A stretch of 64,000 nucleotides of DNA from Warburgia ugandensis (Eukaryota; Streptophyta; Magnoliopsida; Canellales; Canellaceae), in NCBI GenBank assembly GCA_035236585.1, contig CP141128.1, forward strand, positions 22,473,618 to 22,537,617. Direction: 5' to 3'. Positions 9,598-23,339 of the stretch are shown here, piece by piece (position 1 is the stretch's first letter; the number at the start of each line of letters is the position of its first letter). The notes beneath the pieces were generated by a model that saw nothing but the letters and a program-made list of their open reading frames with translations, made no database searches and was not told the origin of the DNA. Both the position numbers and the translations under genes were made by a program.

Positions 9598-11102
9598 TAC
9601 TCACAAGCACATGAATCAATTATAGTAAATCATGTGATTGAGTTCGATGCCATGAGGAATCAAATGGTCTTGACATTAATGGTCTTTACTTAAATTATCT
9701 AACCTGGCATAAATAAGGAGATGTTTAACCTAAACTATGATTAGAAATTTGAAACAAAAGTAAGATATGGACAATGAAATTAATCAAGCATTCTAATAAA
9801 TATAGAAATTGTCCTGAAACAAACTTTCAAAAATAATTCTTTCCTAAATTAAAATCTTTCCAAAATTTGAACTTATCCAAATTAAGAACTTCCTAAAAAT
9901 GAAATTTAGCAACTTTTCTAAATCAAACTTTCTAAACATGAAATTAGCAACTATTATAATGAAACAATTCAATCACTTTCCTAAACTAAAATTAGAAACT
10001 AAACTAAGACATAAACTAGTAAATAATGAAATTTAAACTAAGATCAACTACAATTAAACAATAAACTAAAGGAAAACAACAACTAATCAAGGATGTAAAA
10101 GATGAGCTACCCAAGTTCATGTGCATGACCACGTAATGGTGGGCATGATTCATAGGTTAGAAGTTGGCCTAAGTACTTAATTTAGAAACCTAGCACATGC
10201 AATCTAATTCAAGTATTGACTAAACAATCTAACACTCTAATTGGGTCCTTAAATAAACATGTAAACATGAAGTATAAGGTGCTGGAAATTAATCATAAAC
10301 ATTCCCTATAAAAATTCCCATAGCATGCTATTTTTGAACATTCAATCAATGAGACATGGAAAACATTGAATTAAGTACTTTTTATGCAATAAACCATTCA
10401 AGAATTGAGATGATTAACTGCTGTAAATACATATGAAATAGGAATTACAAATTAATTTATTCAATCAACAGCAAAATCCGTCAATATAGTGTGCATAATA
10501 CATGTATTCCAAATCTGAAAATTGTGTCCTATTACAATGAATGATACTTGATCTTAATGAAACCAAAAATACATACTAAACCTTCTTCAATCATTTAACA
10601 TCAATCATAAGTGTTCATGCATTGATATTAATGAAAAATCCACTTGAAAGTAAAGGAAACTCTTGAGGAACACTAAGAAATCAAGAAAGAGATCAATTAA
10701 ATCAAAGGGAGATCTAGTGAAGTGAAAAGCAAAGAAAAGAGAGTTGAATCAATAGTTTCAAGGTGACATTTTCTTGGCTGCCACTTTATGGGGAAAATAA
10801 CCTTGGATCTAAGCTAGAAAAGTTAAGGAATGAAAAGGCAAGATAATAACTTTCTAGGCATGAAACTAAGAAGGATTCAAAGTGAAGAAGATCAAAAGAG
10901 GAACACCTAACCTTTAATGGAGAACAAAAGGACCAAAGATTGGAACCATGCATGGAACAGTAGGAAGAAGAGTAGCCACCCAAGGAAAATATGTTGAATG
11001 CTAGAAGGAAAGGAAAGAGGGGAGGAAAAGGGATGCCACCTCTCTTTGGAGTAAGTATTCTTTTCCTTCATAAGGGGGATATTTGTATTCTTTTTGGGGA
11101 CC

Positions 11103-11111
11103 TCTTTATAC
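11103..11111 (-). promoter_or_regulatory. Candidate TATA box, element A left LTR
   Basis: The minus strand reads GTATAAAGA. The same sequence is kept in the right LTR at about 51468-51476 although the flanks have diverged, which supports but does not prove a promoter. Confidence 0.4.
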
Positions 11112-12225
11112 TTTCTTTCCTAAATTTTTTAAGGTCATATATGGTAAAGGTAGGGTGGAGATGAAATTAAAAGAGGATTGGATGGCCAGAATTAAGATAT
11201 GGAGGGCTACCAAGGATTTATTAAAGAAGGAAACAAGTGGGATGTTTTGGTGGGAGATGCCACTTTTTTAGGATGGGGCACCACCCCTTATAAAAATCAT
11301 GGAAGGCTATGAGATTTAGTAAGATAAGGAGGTAGAGATGGAGAGAAGATTGTATAGAGAGGGAAAGTGATTAAAAAAGAAGGGTGACGTGGAAGGGGAT
11401 GATTGGGTAGTGGGTTAGGACTTTAGGTTAATCTTTGGAAAGTGGTGGAGTGGACGAGCTAGGGAGTGGGGGAAGCTCTTACTTTGTAGGAGTTTCACAT
11501 GGAACTCCCTCCTTAGATGTCATCCACAAGAAATTCCTCACATGAACAGGAAGGTGGGAGGAAAGAGAGGGATAGGAAGAGATTAGGAAGAGGGGTGAAG
11601 TGGATGAAGATGATTGGTTAGGTACTTTTTTAGGAAGGTGGGGGTTGGTTTTCTGGTTGAAATATGGCAAGGTGGTAGAGTCTTAGAAAGATAGGACTCT
11701 TGGATGGAAACCAAAATTCATAGTGCCCCTTAGTGGTGAGGTGGAAAGTGAGAAAAATATATGGGAAAATCATGGAAAACCAATAAAAATGGAGAGATAT
11801 CTTCCTATTGGTTCACATGTGACCTTATCCTAGTAGATTTTTTCTCATTTATCTTCATAATAAACTTTGAAATTCTATGGATATTTCTTTCAATTCTCAT
11901 CCAATCATGGGCTTCCATGTAGCTAGGCTCATGTGGCTTGATGGCTATCTTTTAAAGCACCATTGACTTAGCTTCATGGCTGGATTTTATGGCTTTATTG
12001 GCTTAGCTTGATGGCTCAAATCCTTGGCTTTGGTGGCGGGCTAGGCTCCTTAGCTTGTCACCTTGTTCAAGGCTTGAATATGGTTAAGTGGCTTAAGTGA
12101 AACCCATGCAAAGGTGATGGACTTTGCATGGCTTGCGCGTTGGCCCACTCTGGCCACCTTTGACTCCTTCCATTCCATCTTCAAGTAATTTTAAGATGAT
12201 CTAGACCCTTTCTCTCATGTTGAAG

Positions 12226-14843
12226 TGTGACGACCTGGGTTTTTCCATGCATTTTTAAATGCAAGATCTAAATTCCTAAGGCGGGATGCATCCCTATTTG
12301 AAAATCATTTTATAAAAACCATGCAATGCAACGAAAAATCTTTAGTTTTTTAAACTCATTTTGGAAAACCCGAGTGTCATTTGCTTTCACAACAATCAAA
12401 GTAGTTTTTGAAAAACTTTAGAAATCATAAATGTTTTTCCCCAGGTCTATCCAGTCACAGTACACAGTCCAACTGTAAATAAATACAAATACATGTCCAA
12501 AGGGTAGAGAGATTACTTACATGTATAATTGTCTCCTATTTGATTCACTTGCTCGTAGCACTAACATAGGCATCTTCTACTTGTGAATGGAACTATCCTG
12601 AAAAATGTTAAGGATAGGGTGAGTATATACTATACTCAGTAAAAGTCTATCACTACTAGTTTTGCAATGCATGCTATGTTTAAAATCATATGCTCTTTAA
12701 AACATGTGCATGTTCGAACAACCATGTTCAATATCGATATTAAAAACCATTGTCGAATCGGAATACTAACGACTTAAAGAATAGCATAATCCAAGTCGAA
12801 TGTATCATATATATATCATGAACATAATGATATGCATAAGATGCTCAACTGAATCCAACTCATGGATATCTGGTATGGTTGACCAACCCCATGTCATGCC
12901 ATATGCAATGCAAGTAAATCCTCAAACCATAGGGCCCAACTATGCCCACGACCTCGTCGCCGTGTGGTCCTCGGGTACCTAAGGACACAGGGTCATATGC
13001 CTCCATGGGACATATGACACTTCGACCCAGTGCCATGACACCAGTGGTAGCCCCCTGTACCACATGCAGTTGATGTAGGGACGTTGCCCTTTTTGAGCGT
13101 GGTACCCATTCCACCTAGTAGTGGTAGAGGCTGGAGGCCAACCCAGACCTCTCGGCATAGCGCCCAGGAGCTTATTAGCCCAAATCATATAAGATCAAAC
13201 AAGCGAAAACCTCTTTATCAAAACCTGTCCTCTTTGGGTCCCTCACAACTGCCTACCCAGCATCTTTTGGGCACTCCAGCGTCTTTTGGTAACCCTCAAG
13301 GACATGCAAATTTTCAAGAACTTAATGCTCACAAATCATGCAATATATGCAATTGTTTACAAAACATGTCTATGCATAATGTATTTATCATATGCATGCT
13401 GAATTCATTCAAGTCATAAAATAAGTCATGCTAAACAAGTCATATACTTCTACTTAAAACATGCATTCTCAAAACGATCATGGCTCTTTTAAAAAGTCTA
13501 GTAGCGATAGAGCACCTACCTGAAAGTCTCCTGGAGTCACGTCCTTTATCACTCAACCCATCCCTGGGTCTCATTTATAAACTCCTGGGTATGCATGGAT
13601 ACAAGGAGTCCTTATCAATTTCATTCTATTTAGACATTAGATCGCTAGATCTGCCTTTTAGGGTCCATGGTCCTTGCCTAATTCATTGTCAAACTAGATC
13701 CTATGATGTGGATCTATTATTCAATAGTTAAACTCTATAAATTTACCTCTATTCCTAACTTATAGTTCCATTAGGTCCACATGTCCTAGTTCCCAGGACA
13801 CACGTGCATCTTGGTTAAACCGTGACTGCCTCATGTGCGCACACGCCCAAAGACCATGCCAGGGACTGCGTTTTGCACGCGCACATGCATGCTTAAGCAA
13901 CGCACTATGATGCGCATCTTGAATGGCATCGCACGAATGCACCTTTGGTGTAGCATGGCGCGTCTCAGCTCCCAGGGCACCTTGTGCATCCTGGTCGAGC
14001 TAGGACCTGTGCCCCATGTCACGTGCAAACCCAAAGGCCGCACCTGGGACAGTGTACGCACTGTCGTACATGCATGCCCAAGTAACGCGCTATAGCACGC
14101 GTCCCAGTCAATGTCCTGCGAATGTGTCTTTGATGCAGGCGGGCCGCGTCTTAGTGCCCAGGACGCCCTACGCATCCGTGACAACTGGTTTTGGATGGGT
14201 TTCAGGGGAAACCCATCTTCTTCAATTTTCAACAGCATCTCTCAGCCGGAAAACTCGATGAAGGGGGAAACCCCATTGCCAAGACCGAAAAGAAGAGAGG
14301 GTTATGGGGAAAATGGCAATGGTCGGCCTGACTTGGGCCTGGCCGTTGCTGAAAAACGCAGAGGGAACTGGGTTGAGATGAGTTTCCGGTTTTTGCCAGA
14401 AACCGTGTTTTCGTGAGGGGGGAGATGGGGCTTTTGTAGAGGGGAGAATGCAGTGCCTCTCAATGGTGGTGCTGCCATTTCCCTTGGTGTGTTCTGGAGA
14501 AATCGGGAGAAAAGGGTTTTCTGGAGAAGTCTGGAGGTGGAAGACGATAGGGGGTGCCGTTATCAAAACGACCCCCTGCATTTTTCGTTCTTTTTCATTT
14601 TCTGTTTTAAATTACAAAACTGCCCCTGATCTTTAAACGGCCGTAACTTCTTCATACGAACTCCATTTTCAGCGTTCTTTGAGGCGTTGGATTCCATTTT
14701 TCGAGTAGAATCTAATGGTACCATGTTTTCTCATAAATTCCTTTGTTTACTATTTTAAATAAAGTCAAACATTCAACATTGTTCATTTCCCATAGAATGT
14801 CCAATTTTTTGTTAAAAATAGCATAAATTGCTCGGGTATTACA
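12226..14843 (-). mobile_element. Solo LTR of family C in the LTR of A
   Basis: A single 2.6-kb LTR, TGTGACGACCTGGG to GGTATTACA, flanked by exact TGAAG duplications (12221-12225 and 14844-14848). It matches both LTRs of element C (53668-56263 and 59656 on). The undisturbed A LTR at about 52592 reads straight across the insertion site. A solo LTR with intact duplications indicates recombination between the two LTRs of a former full element. The open frames inside (for example 13084-13419 and 14222-14581) are not conserved as frames in the sister copies and are not called as genes. Confidence 0.88.
13789..14240 (-). repeat. CpG-rich tandem repeat in family C LTR
   Basis: A diverged tandem array with a period of about 180-186 bases. 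Unit starts marked by TCCCAGG-type sequence are near 13789, 13968 and 14154. It is strikingly GC- and CpG-rich compared with the AT-rich surroundings. A related array with a different unit arrangement lies in the left LTR of element C near 55255-55530. Confidence 0.65.
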
Positions 14844-15159
14844 TGAAGTGATGGCCTTGGGGCTTTGACTTGTTCTTTCAGTTTTGATCATCAATTTTCA
14901 TCTCAATTGATCTTATCTATCAGATCATCAGCTCGCTCCCTACAAAAGTAAAAATCTCTTATTAAATCTTAGAAAAATATGATTATTCACATACTTGCCT
15001 CAGATTGGCCTCTAAGCATACAAAATATCAAAATTTTGAGTCATTAGATAAAAAACGCATGTGTTACAAGTTTTGGGAAAAAACCCTAATTTACCCCTAT
15101 TAGTTATAACACATGGGTAACAAATTGTGTAGTTTTTGTGCAAAATTAGACACTTATTA

Positions 15160-15677
15160 GGCTTGGCACATGGCTAGTTAACCCACCACATGTAACTTGG
15201 GGTTTCCATGTCAGGCAACAAGCCAAACGAGGAAAAACTTGGTATGTTAGAGAAAATGAAGAGAAAACCATTACCTACGCGCACTCCGCCCCTCTGTCCG
15301 ATCTCCCTCTTTCATGCCACTAGCATGAAATCCATTATGCTAGGATCTTTTCTAGTGTCGATGACCCAAAAAAGCCCCATTCCATTGGATCTTGCATCCC
15401 TAATGACTCATTCTCGATCGTCCTCCTCTTTCTGCTCTATTCTTTGTCACTAGTAGACACGATGCCAATTCTCGCTAATCCCCATTCCCTTTGTCCATTA
15501 GAGTATGCACCCTATCATTTTTCAATCCTATCATGGTGGGATACAAGTGGAATTGTACTCAATGTTTGAAAACATAGAACCATATATGAAAATGGAAAGA
15601 TGTACAAGATTGAGATTTGAACCAGATGTAATGATGAGTGCAAGGATGGTGATCTACAAGATTCCTTAGAGTATTCT
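15160..15677 (-). other. Element A 3' internal region (piece)
   Basis: About 520 bases lie between the left LTR of A and the insertion of G. I see no coding similarity and no clear purine tract next to the LTR. By position it should be the 3' untranslated part of A, and the internal region resumes beyond G at 29303. The small plus-strand frame at 15208-15453 has no recognisable features. Confidence 0.45.
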
Positions 15678-18600
15678 TGTGACGACCCAGGTTTTTGTAA
15701 CATATTTTGTAAAACATTTTTCAAAGGCAGGGCCCTTAATGGTAAAATTTTTTTGCAAACAATGCAGTGGAAATTCTTTTCATTTAAATTATTTTGTAGC
15801 AAAACCCAAGTCTCACGTCAAGGTACACAATACACATAAACATTTTCTACAAAATAAAATTTTATTGAATACTAGGAATCATCTAGTAGTTCACTCTTAC
15901 ACAACCCTTGTATTACAATTACAATCCATTGTCCAAATACAATCCAAATTACACAATCTTCAAGGAAAATACTCTAATCAGTCTTGCAGCTTCTGAGTCT
16001 TCAAGCTTTACTTCCTTAAGTCTCCTTCCCTATATCTGAGATATTGTAAACATTCAAACATTTATAATATCTCAGCAAGCTATGATTGGTAGGGGATACA
16101 AAAATATACTACTTCACTAATATAAGAATACATACCTCAAACACTCTTCCATCATTGTTATCTACTCATGAGTTACCTCAACATAGAGTATATATGTTAT
16201 TTATGTAGTATAGGATAAATCTGTTAAAATAGAGAAAAATTTCCAAAACTTGTTCCTTCCCCTAGCTATACTTCCACTGATCAATATTCAGCCAATTCTC
16301 ATACGGGGATTTTCTTTCTAGGAACTCATGTAGTGGCATCTCATCATGTCATGGAATTACACTATGCCTATCATATGTGCATCATAATGCAAAATACTCA
16401 AGGACTACTATGTCGTAGTCTAAATACGTATAGCGTGCCCAGATAACTACATAATAATCCACTAATACCAATTGTAGAAATAACAAAATCCATATCTGCA
16501 TGGGGGGGACCATGGTTATCACAGTAGTGGCCTTCCCATGATTGTCCCACCTGACATTTAGCCTCTCTTTGGGCATGGTATCCAACATATAACTTTCAAG
16601 AAGTGGGTGGCCAAACCCTCATAACTTCCTTAGGATAGCATCCCTAGTCATAAGATTGTGTAAAACAAAATCACAAGCCACCATGCTTGTATGTGAAATA
16701 TATTGTATATATCAGATGATGTGTTTGTTTAAATAAGGCTGAAATATTTTCTATGCCCTATTCTTAGGATTTCCTTAGTCTACACATCTCATCACTTTAA
16801 CCTCATTTGATTAGATAATTAGATTAGATCAATTAAATTGGATCATGTGATTGGATCATTATTATACTAAGGTACCAAGTATACTTATATCATAAAGGTC
16901 TATAATTCTTGGCAGAAGAGCATGTATGTATACACATGAATCCTTAATACATTATTGTACATCCATCTACCACAAAGTGGTATCATGGTCTTGATTCATA
17001 CATCTCAAGTGGTATTCACTCCACATTGGATTCATGCATCTATCAAACCATATGTATAAAGTTATTCCTCTATACAAGTATTCTTCCTTCATGTATTCCT
17101 ATAAGGGATGCCCTAATTTTCCTTGAATCATTTTTTGATCAAGGGTTTGGGTTCTCTATCTATATTTTTCTGCATATACATACATAATAAAATATGAGAT
17201 TTTGTATTCTTACTATTTTTTATCATTCGAGATCCTATGGATCTTGTTTGATCATCCTTAGCTTTCTTACAATTTTTATTAGGATTAGATAATTTACTAA
17301 CCTTTTATACACTTATTATTATTATTACTCAACCAGTTAATGTTTTACTAGTTGAGGATAGCTTATTCCATCCTAAGTCTAGACAGCTCCTCTTATGTCA
17401 AATTGGCTAAGGCTTACTAACTGAATGGTTGAACACAAAGTGGTTACTTCAATCCTTATGTAAGGAGGCATTTAGACCTCACAAATGTCAACAAAAGGTA
17501 GGGGAAGAGTGAGGCTATATTAGACAATCCCCTTAATCACCATGTTCATCATTTACTAGAGTGGCCTTTGCTCAACCTTTCATAAGGTTCCTATGAGCAT
17601 TTTAACCCTAAGTACTTTTTCTAATTAATTTTAATTAAATCCATGAACATTTAAAATGTCATTCATGGAGTTTCATTATTCTCCTAATTTGGGCCAAGGA
17701 AATGATATTCCTTAGATTATCCTACTAACTATGGCCCTTACTATCATTAAGTCCATATCATTCATTCCATGTAATTGTCCTTCAACTCTATTTTTCATTT
17801 ATTACATTTTCAATGTAATTTTCATAACATAAACATTAAACTATAAATAAATAATTCTATTAATTAAATCTACTAAGCAATGAAAAAAAAATTATAATAA
17901 CATTCAATAATTCAAATGAAAATTTTGCATGCCATAACTATTCATCACAATCCAACGGTTATAGTTGATTTCAATTCTTTTTTTCATCTCTTTTTGGGTT
18001 TAGATCTTGATCTTTCATTTTCCTTTAGATCTAATACATCTTATTAATGTGATTTTATCACTAGATCATTGATGCATCTCATCAAATGATCTGATCCTTC
18101 TTGATCCAACCGATCAAGAAGATCATAAGTCATTTTTTTCAATATTAAGGGTGTATATCTTCATCTATACCAAATTATCATCATCAAGTCCATCAATCCA
18201 TATGATATTAACTTTATATCATTATCCAATTACATCTACACTATCCAATCCTCCTTGATCAAGGAGATTTCCATTCATTTTTATGGATTTTATTACTTTT
18301 AAGGCTAGATCTCTTAAGATCTACCAATTCAATTACATCTAACCCATTTATTTAAGTTAATATATTATTAGATAATCATCCAAAAGGGTTTGAATGGGCT
18401 GATCATCCTAGATCTTGTAGATCAAGGATGTTAGTACCCTTATCTACTTAAATACAGAAATTTTCATGAATTAAATTTATGATTTTGTTGCTTTAGTGGA
18501 TTCTCTAAACCAAGAGGAATCCAACTCAACTTTTTTATCTCAATTTAGAGTTAAATTGAGATCATAATTTAGATTTTAAGATTTCGTCCTATTTTAAGGG

Positions 18601-20472
18601 CTGATATTGAATCTTACTATTTTTGTTTAATTTCTTGATCTATATATATATAAATTTAACTATGATCATGATCCATAGATTTTTGAGACCTCCTGAACCC
18701 ATCTATCAGTTAAGATTTTTATTTTAAAGTCATTTAGATCACGATCGACCACTGTTGGTACGAATGTTACTAATTATCACAAGTAAATACAATTGAAAAC
18801 ACAAATCTTATGACTTCAGTAACTTTTACAAGTGACAAGAAATATATAGACACATTCAGATTTGAAATCAGAGCTAAATTGAGCTCTTAATTACAGAAAT
18901 GGGCTTCTAGTTCAAATATTGGGCTATCCAGATCTAATATGGACTTATAGGTGTGGGGACAACAGTGACCCGAGCCTGTTACCACCTATTATAGGTGCTC
19001 GGATGGAGGTGATTGGCTATGGGCGAGACAGTCCAGATCTGGACCATCAGATCACCCCTCGCCGTATCTCCTCCATCCTTGACATCCAACTGCTCATATT
19101 TCATCTCCTGGGGATTTTGGGCCCTAGGAATCCATCCAATGGCTCAGAAGTTTCATCTAAGTTGTCCAAGATGGTGGATCTCAACCCTGTTGCTGAATCC
19201 GTTGTTCTCGTTGGATCAATGGGCGGGGACAACTCCTGGAGGCTGGAAAACCCAAGCTAAATGCTAGAATGGAAAGAGGGGAGAAAGGTGCACCTACCTG
19301 TGCCGGTTTAGTGAAGAGTGAGTCACCAGAGAAGAAGAAATTATGCCAGAGAAGATATAGGATACCCTAGACCTTGAAAAATATACAAAGGTTGATTCCT
19401 CCATCACCATTGTGGAGATGCAGTGAGACCTTAGGGCTTCTGTAGATCACCCCTCTCTAAAGGGTTTCCATGGTTCCAGATCAAGTTTTAAGGCTAGAAT
19501 AACTAGGATTGACTGCTAGAGATGGTACCCAATACCATTCTTGTTTTCATTTTGATTTTCCTGGCTATCCAAGAGGTGGATCATCCAAATTTCTTAGGGC
19601 TTTTGTACATCTCCTCAGTCTGAACAGATCCAACGATTAAGATTGAAATTTAATGGCTGAAAATGGATGGATAATTCAAATAGGGTTTCCTAGGAGAAAA
19701 CCCTAGTTCAATGGGGATGACATGTCCCTGGACGCACCCCGATAACAGACATGAATGGTTTGTCGGGTGCATCTGTGGACACTCTCCCAGGGAAAGAGAG
19801 AGAGAGGATTTTGGAGCTGGGATTTCAGGGCATTGTAGGGGATCTCCTGAAGAACATTAGGAAAATTTTTGGGGATTTTATGGCCTATTTATAGGGCTTT
19901 TGGAATTTTCCATGATTACATGTAATTATCATGTTCAATTCTTTTTATTATTAAATGGTCATTGGATTCCCATAACTACCTCCTTCTTGACCAGAAGGTG
20001 GTAGTGGTTTGACTCATGATTACATGTTTTCTGGTTGTTGGATTCCTTTGTGGACCCCACGGAGGTGTGAAAGGACCATTTCTCCCTTTTAATTCCAAAA
20101 ATGGAGAAAAATAGGGTTTATTCCCATGAACTCAGAATTGAGCGTACATAGTGGCGTTGGAATCGTATTTATGAGTACATTCTAAATTTTTATTTCTAAT
20201 ATCTCAGTTATTAGTAAAATTACCATTTTACCCTTTTATTCTTAAAAATGTAGAAAAATAAGGATTTTTCATCCAAACTCAGAATTTGATGTACTTACAA
20301 TCATTCTAAAGGGTTCGTCGAGTATGATTTCAATTATACATTTTTTTTTATATTTTGATTCTACTTCTATAAGAAGTGAATTTGAATAACCCTAATATTT
20401 CAGCCTAATTTTTTTTGAAAATTTTAATTTCATTATTTATTCAATATCCTTACAAAAGTTAGGGGTGTTATA
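15678..20472 (-). repeat. Element G left LTR (3' LTR)
   Basis: It begins TGTGACGACCCAGG and ends GTTATA. It includes the leader module shared with elements A and B at about 17430-17760. A TATA box is seen as CTATAAATAG on the minus strand at 19885-19894. The sequence is AT-rich with repeated GATC-containing words between 17950 and 18450. Confidence 0.85.
19885..19894 (-). promoter_or_regulatory. TATA box in LTR of G
   Basis: CTATAAATAG on the minus strand, about 580 bases into the LTR in the sense of the element. The matching site in the other LTR is at 28732-28741. Confidence 0.6.
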
Positions 20473-20486
20473 ATCTACCCCCTTAC
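20473..20486 (-). other. Element G polypurine tract
   Basis: The minus strand reads GTAAGGGGGTAGAT directly before the 3' LTR. Similar tracts sit at the same position in C and E. Confidence 0.8.
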
Positions 20487-20539
20487 AAAAATTTCTTCCT
20501 CGAAATTTGTAATTTACAACTACTCAAATAGACTAAGAT

Positions 20540-21700
20540 ACATCTTTTTCATTTCCTCTTCTAATTCCTAGGTAGCTTCCTTGATAATATGATGTTTCCA
20601 TAATACCTTGACTAAAGGGATAGATTTGGTCCTCAATTGTTGCTCTTTTCTGTCCAAGATCCGGATTGCCCTTTCTTTAAAGGTTAAGTTTGTATTCAAT
20701 GCTTCTGGTATCCTTTGAAGTACATGCGTCTCATTTGGAATGCACTTTTGTAACATGGATACATGAAATACATTGTGCACTTCTGAGAGTTGGGGTGGTA
20801 GGGCTAATTTGTAAGCCATCAGACCAACCCTTTCCAGAATTTCAAAAGGAGCAATATACTTTGGACTGAGTTTACCCTTACTTCCTAACCTCCTTACTCC
20901 CTTAACTGGAGAAACCTTCAAAAACACGTGGTCACCTACTTCAAATTCCAGGGTTAGGCATCTTTTATTCGCATAACTTTTCTGACGACTATGAGCAGCT
21001 AACAATCTTTTCTTTATTATTCTCACCTTGTCTGTATATTATTCCACTAGTTCTAATTTTATCAACTTCCTCTTTCCCACATCATCGCATCAAGTTGGCG
21101 ATCGACATGGTTGTCCATACAATGCTTCATATGATGCCATGCTGATACTTGCATGGGAACTGTTATTATATGCAAACTACAGTAGTGGAAGATGTTCATC
21201 CCAACTTCGTCTCCAGTCTAGTGCACAAGCCCTTAGCATATCTTATAAGGTTTTGAATGGTCCTTTCTCACTAACCATTAGATTGGAGATGGAAAGCTAT
21301 ACTAAACTTTAGTGATGTCCCTGATGTCTGTTGCGCACTCTTCCAACTTCTAGAGGTAAACCTTCCATCTGGATCAAAGATGATGGAGAGTGGGACCCCA
21401 TGAAGACTGACTATTTCTCTTACATATAATTGGGCTCAATTGTCGATAGATTGGTTTTGTTTGATCAAAAGGAAGTGTTCAGACTTGGTTATCCTATCAA
21501 CTATTACCCAAATCATATCATGACTTGCCCGGGTCCTTGGTAACCCTACAACAAAGTCCATGGTGATATGTTCCCATTTCCATTTTAGTAGTTCCAGGGT
21601 TTGTAGTAATCGAATTGGTCTTTGATGTTCATCCTTCACTTACTGGTAAGTTAAGCACTTAGCCACACATTCCCCAATATCTCTCTTCATACCTTCCCAC
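20540..21700 (-). pseudogene. Element G integrase region with chromodomain-like end
   Basis: The integrase C-terminal part is clear in 20568-21026: SRQKSYA, GDHVFLKVSPVKG, GKLSPKYIAPFEIL and HNVFHVSMLQKC. After these comes the Tekay-type tail ILDRKEQQLRTK and IPLVKVLW. The core region is recognisable at 21436-21639 (TMDFVVGLP). These are typical of chromovirus integrase, which inserts the cDNA into chromosomal DNA. It is a fossil, broken in several places. Confidence 0.85.
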
Positions 21701-21989
21701 TAGAAGTTTCTTTTTAAAACTTGGTACATTTTTGTTCCTCCAAGGTGTATAGAAAATTTGGATTGATGGGCTTCTTGTAGTAGTGCTTTCCTCAAACTCG
21801 AGGCTATCAGTTCCTTAGAACCGAATACCCCTGTCTGAAGCTTTACTAATCCCTATCTTTTCACACATTTCTAGATTGCTATATCCCCTTCTTGGGCCTT
21901 TAACATTTGTTCAATAAAAGCTGACTTAAAGGTGACATTAGCCAATACTGTTTTTGTGTGTCTGCTTAGTGCATCAGCCACTACATTAG

Positions 21990-23320
21990 CCTTTCAAGGA
22001 TGGTATTGAATTACAAAATCATAATCCGTAAGATATTCCATCCACCTTCTTTGTCTCATATTCAGATCAATTTGCGTGAAAATATACTTGAGGCTCTTGT
22101 GATCAGTAAATATGTTGAATTTCTCCCCATACAGGTAATGTCGCCAAATTTGTAAGGCAAACACTACCACCACAAGTTCTAGGTCGTGTACCGGGAAGTT
22201 CATTTCATGCTTCTTCAGTTGTCGTGAAGCATAAGCAATGACCTTCCCATTTTGCAGCAGTACACTTCCTAACGCTTTTCCTAAAGCATCACTGTATATC
22301 TCATAACCTCCACTCCCTGATGGTAAAGTCAATACTACTGCTGTAGTTAATCTCCTCTTTAACTCTTGAAAACTCCTTTCACATTCATCAATCCAAGTAA
22401 ATTGTACTCCTTTTCTAGTTAAAGAAGTCAAAGGAAGACCTATATAGGAAAATCCTTGGATAAATCTACGATAATACCCAACTAACCCTAGGAAACTTTG
22501 TATTTCAGTTACTCTCTTTCGCTATTCCCAATTCATTACTGCTTCCACCTTGGTTGGGTCCACCTCTACTTCATTCTAGGAAATTACATGACCTAAAAAG
22601 TTGACTTTTTCCAACCAAAATTCACACTTATTAAATTTTCCAAATAGTTTGTCTTCTAAATGTGTTTAATACATTCCGTAAATGTTCATGATGTTCTCGT
22701 ATACTGGTAGAATAAATTAGTATATCATCAATGAATACAATTACAAATTTATTCAAAAATTCCTTGAAAATTCTATTCATCAAGTCCATGAATACAACAG
22801 GAGCATTGGTTAATCCAAATGCCATCACCAAAAATTCATAATGTCTGTACTGGGTTCTAAATGTGATTTTGAGTATATCTTCATTTTTCATATGCAATTG
22901 ATGATATCCTGATCTAAGGTCAATTTTGGAAACGACCTTAGCAGATTGGAGTTGATAAAAGAGATCATCAATGCGGGGTAGAGGGTATCTATTTTTTATT
23001 GTCACATTGTTTAGCATCTGATAATTGATACATAACCTCATAGACCCATCTTTCTTTTTCACAAATATCACTGGTGCTTCCCATGGTGAACTACTTAGTC
23101 GCATAGACCCTTTGTCCAAGTTGATTCTTCAATTCCCTTAACTCAACTAAGGCCATCCTATAGGGTGCTTTAGAAATTGGAGTTGTACCAGGAATTACTT
23201 CGATGGTAAACTCAATTTCCGTATGGGGTGGTAAACCTAGGAATTCTTCAAGAAACACATCTTGGAGTTCCCTGACTATGTCGGTTTCTTCTATCATGGG
23301 CTGTTCAACATTCAAAGCAA
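21990..23320 (-). pseudogene. Element G reverse transcriptase and RNase H region
   Basis: RT motifs are visible at 22631-23119: [48 protein letters not shown] and the catalytic FIDDILIYS. RNase H lies at 21994-22431, with [25 protein letters not shown] and [11 protein letters not shown]. The region copies element RNA into DNA in family members that work. It is broken here. Confidence 0.9.
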
Positions 23321-23339
23321 CTACAGTAGCTAAAAATTC

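Larger units (their letters stand above)
779..15159 (-). repeat. Element A left LTR (3' LTR), split in three
   Basis: The pieces are 779-794, 9598-12225 and 14849-15159. Together they align with the right LTR at 49961-52855. Piece junctions are defined by target duplications of element B (GTCTT) and solo C (TGAAG). The LTR begins TGTGATTTTA on the plus strand. Its other end, read on the minus strand, is TAATAAGTGTC, matching TGATAAGTGTT at the start of the inverted copy F (53084). A TATA-like site lies near 11103-11111 on the minus strand. The stretch 11900-12060 holds degenerate repeats of a TTAGCTTGATGGCT-like unit. Confidence 0.8.

Noticed and set aside
13084-14581. Frames of 80-135 residues in the solo LTR of family C, which could be taken for small genes
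   Set aside because: The region is a GC-rich LTR and the frames differ between its sister copies. High GC lowers stop frequency by chance.
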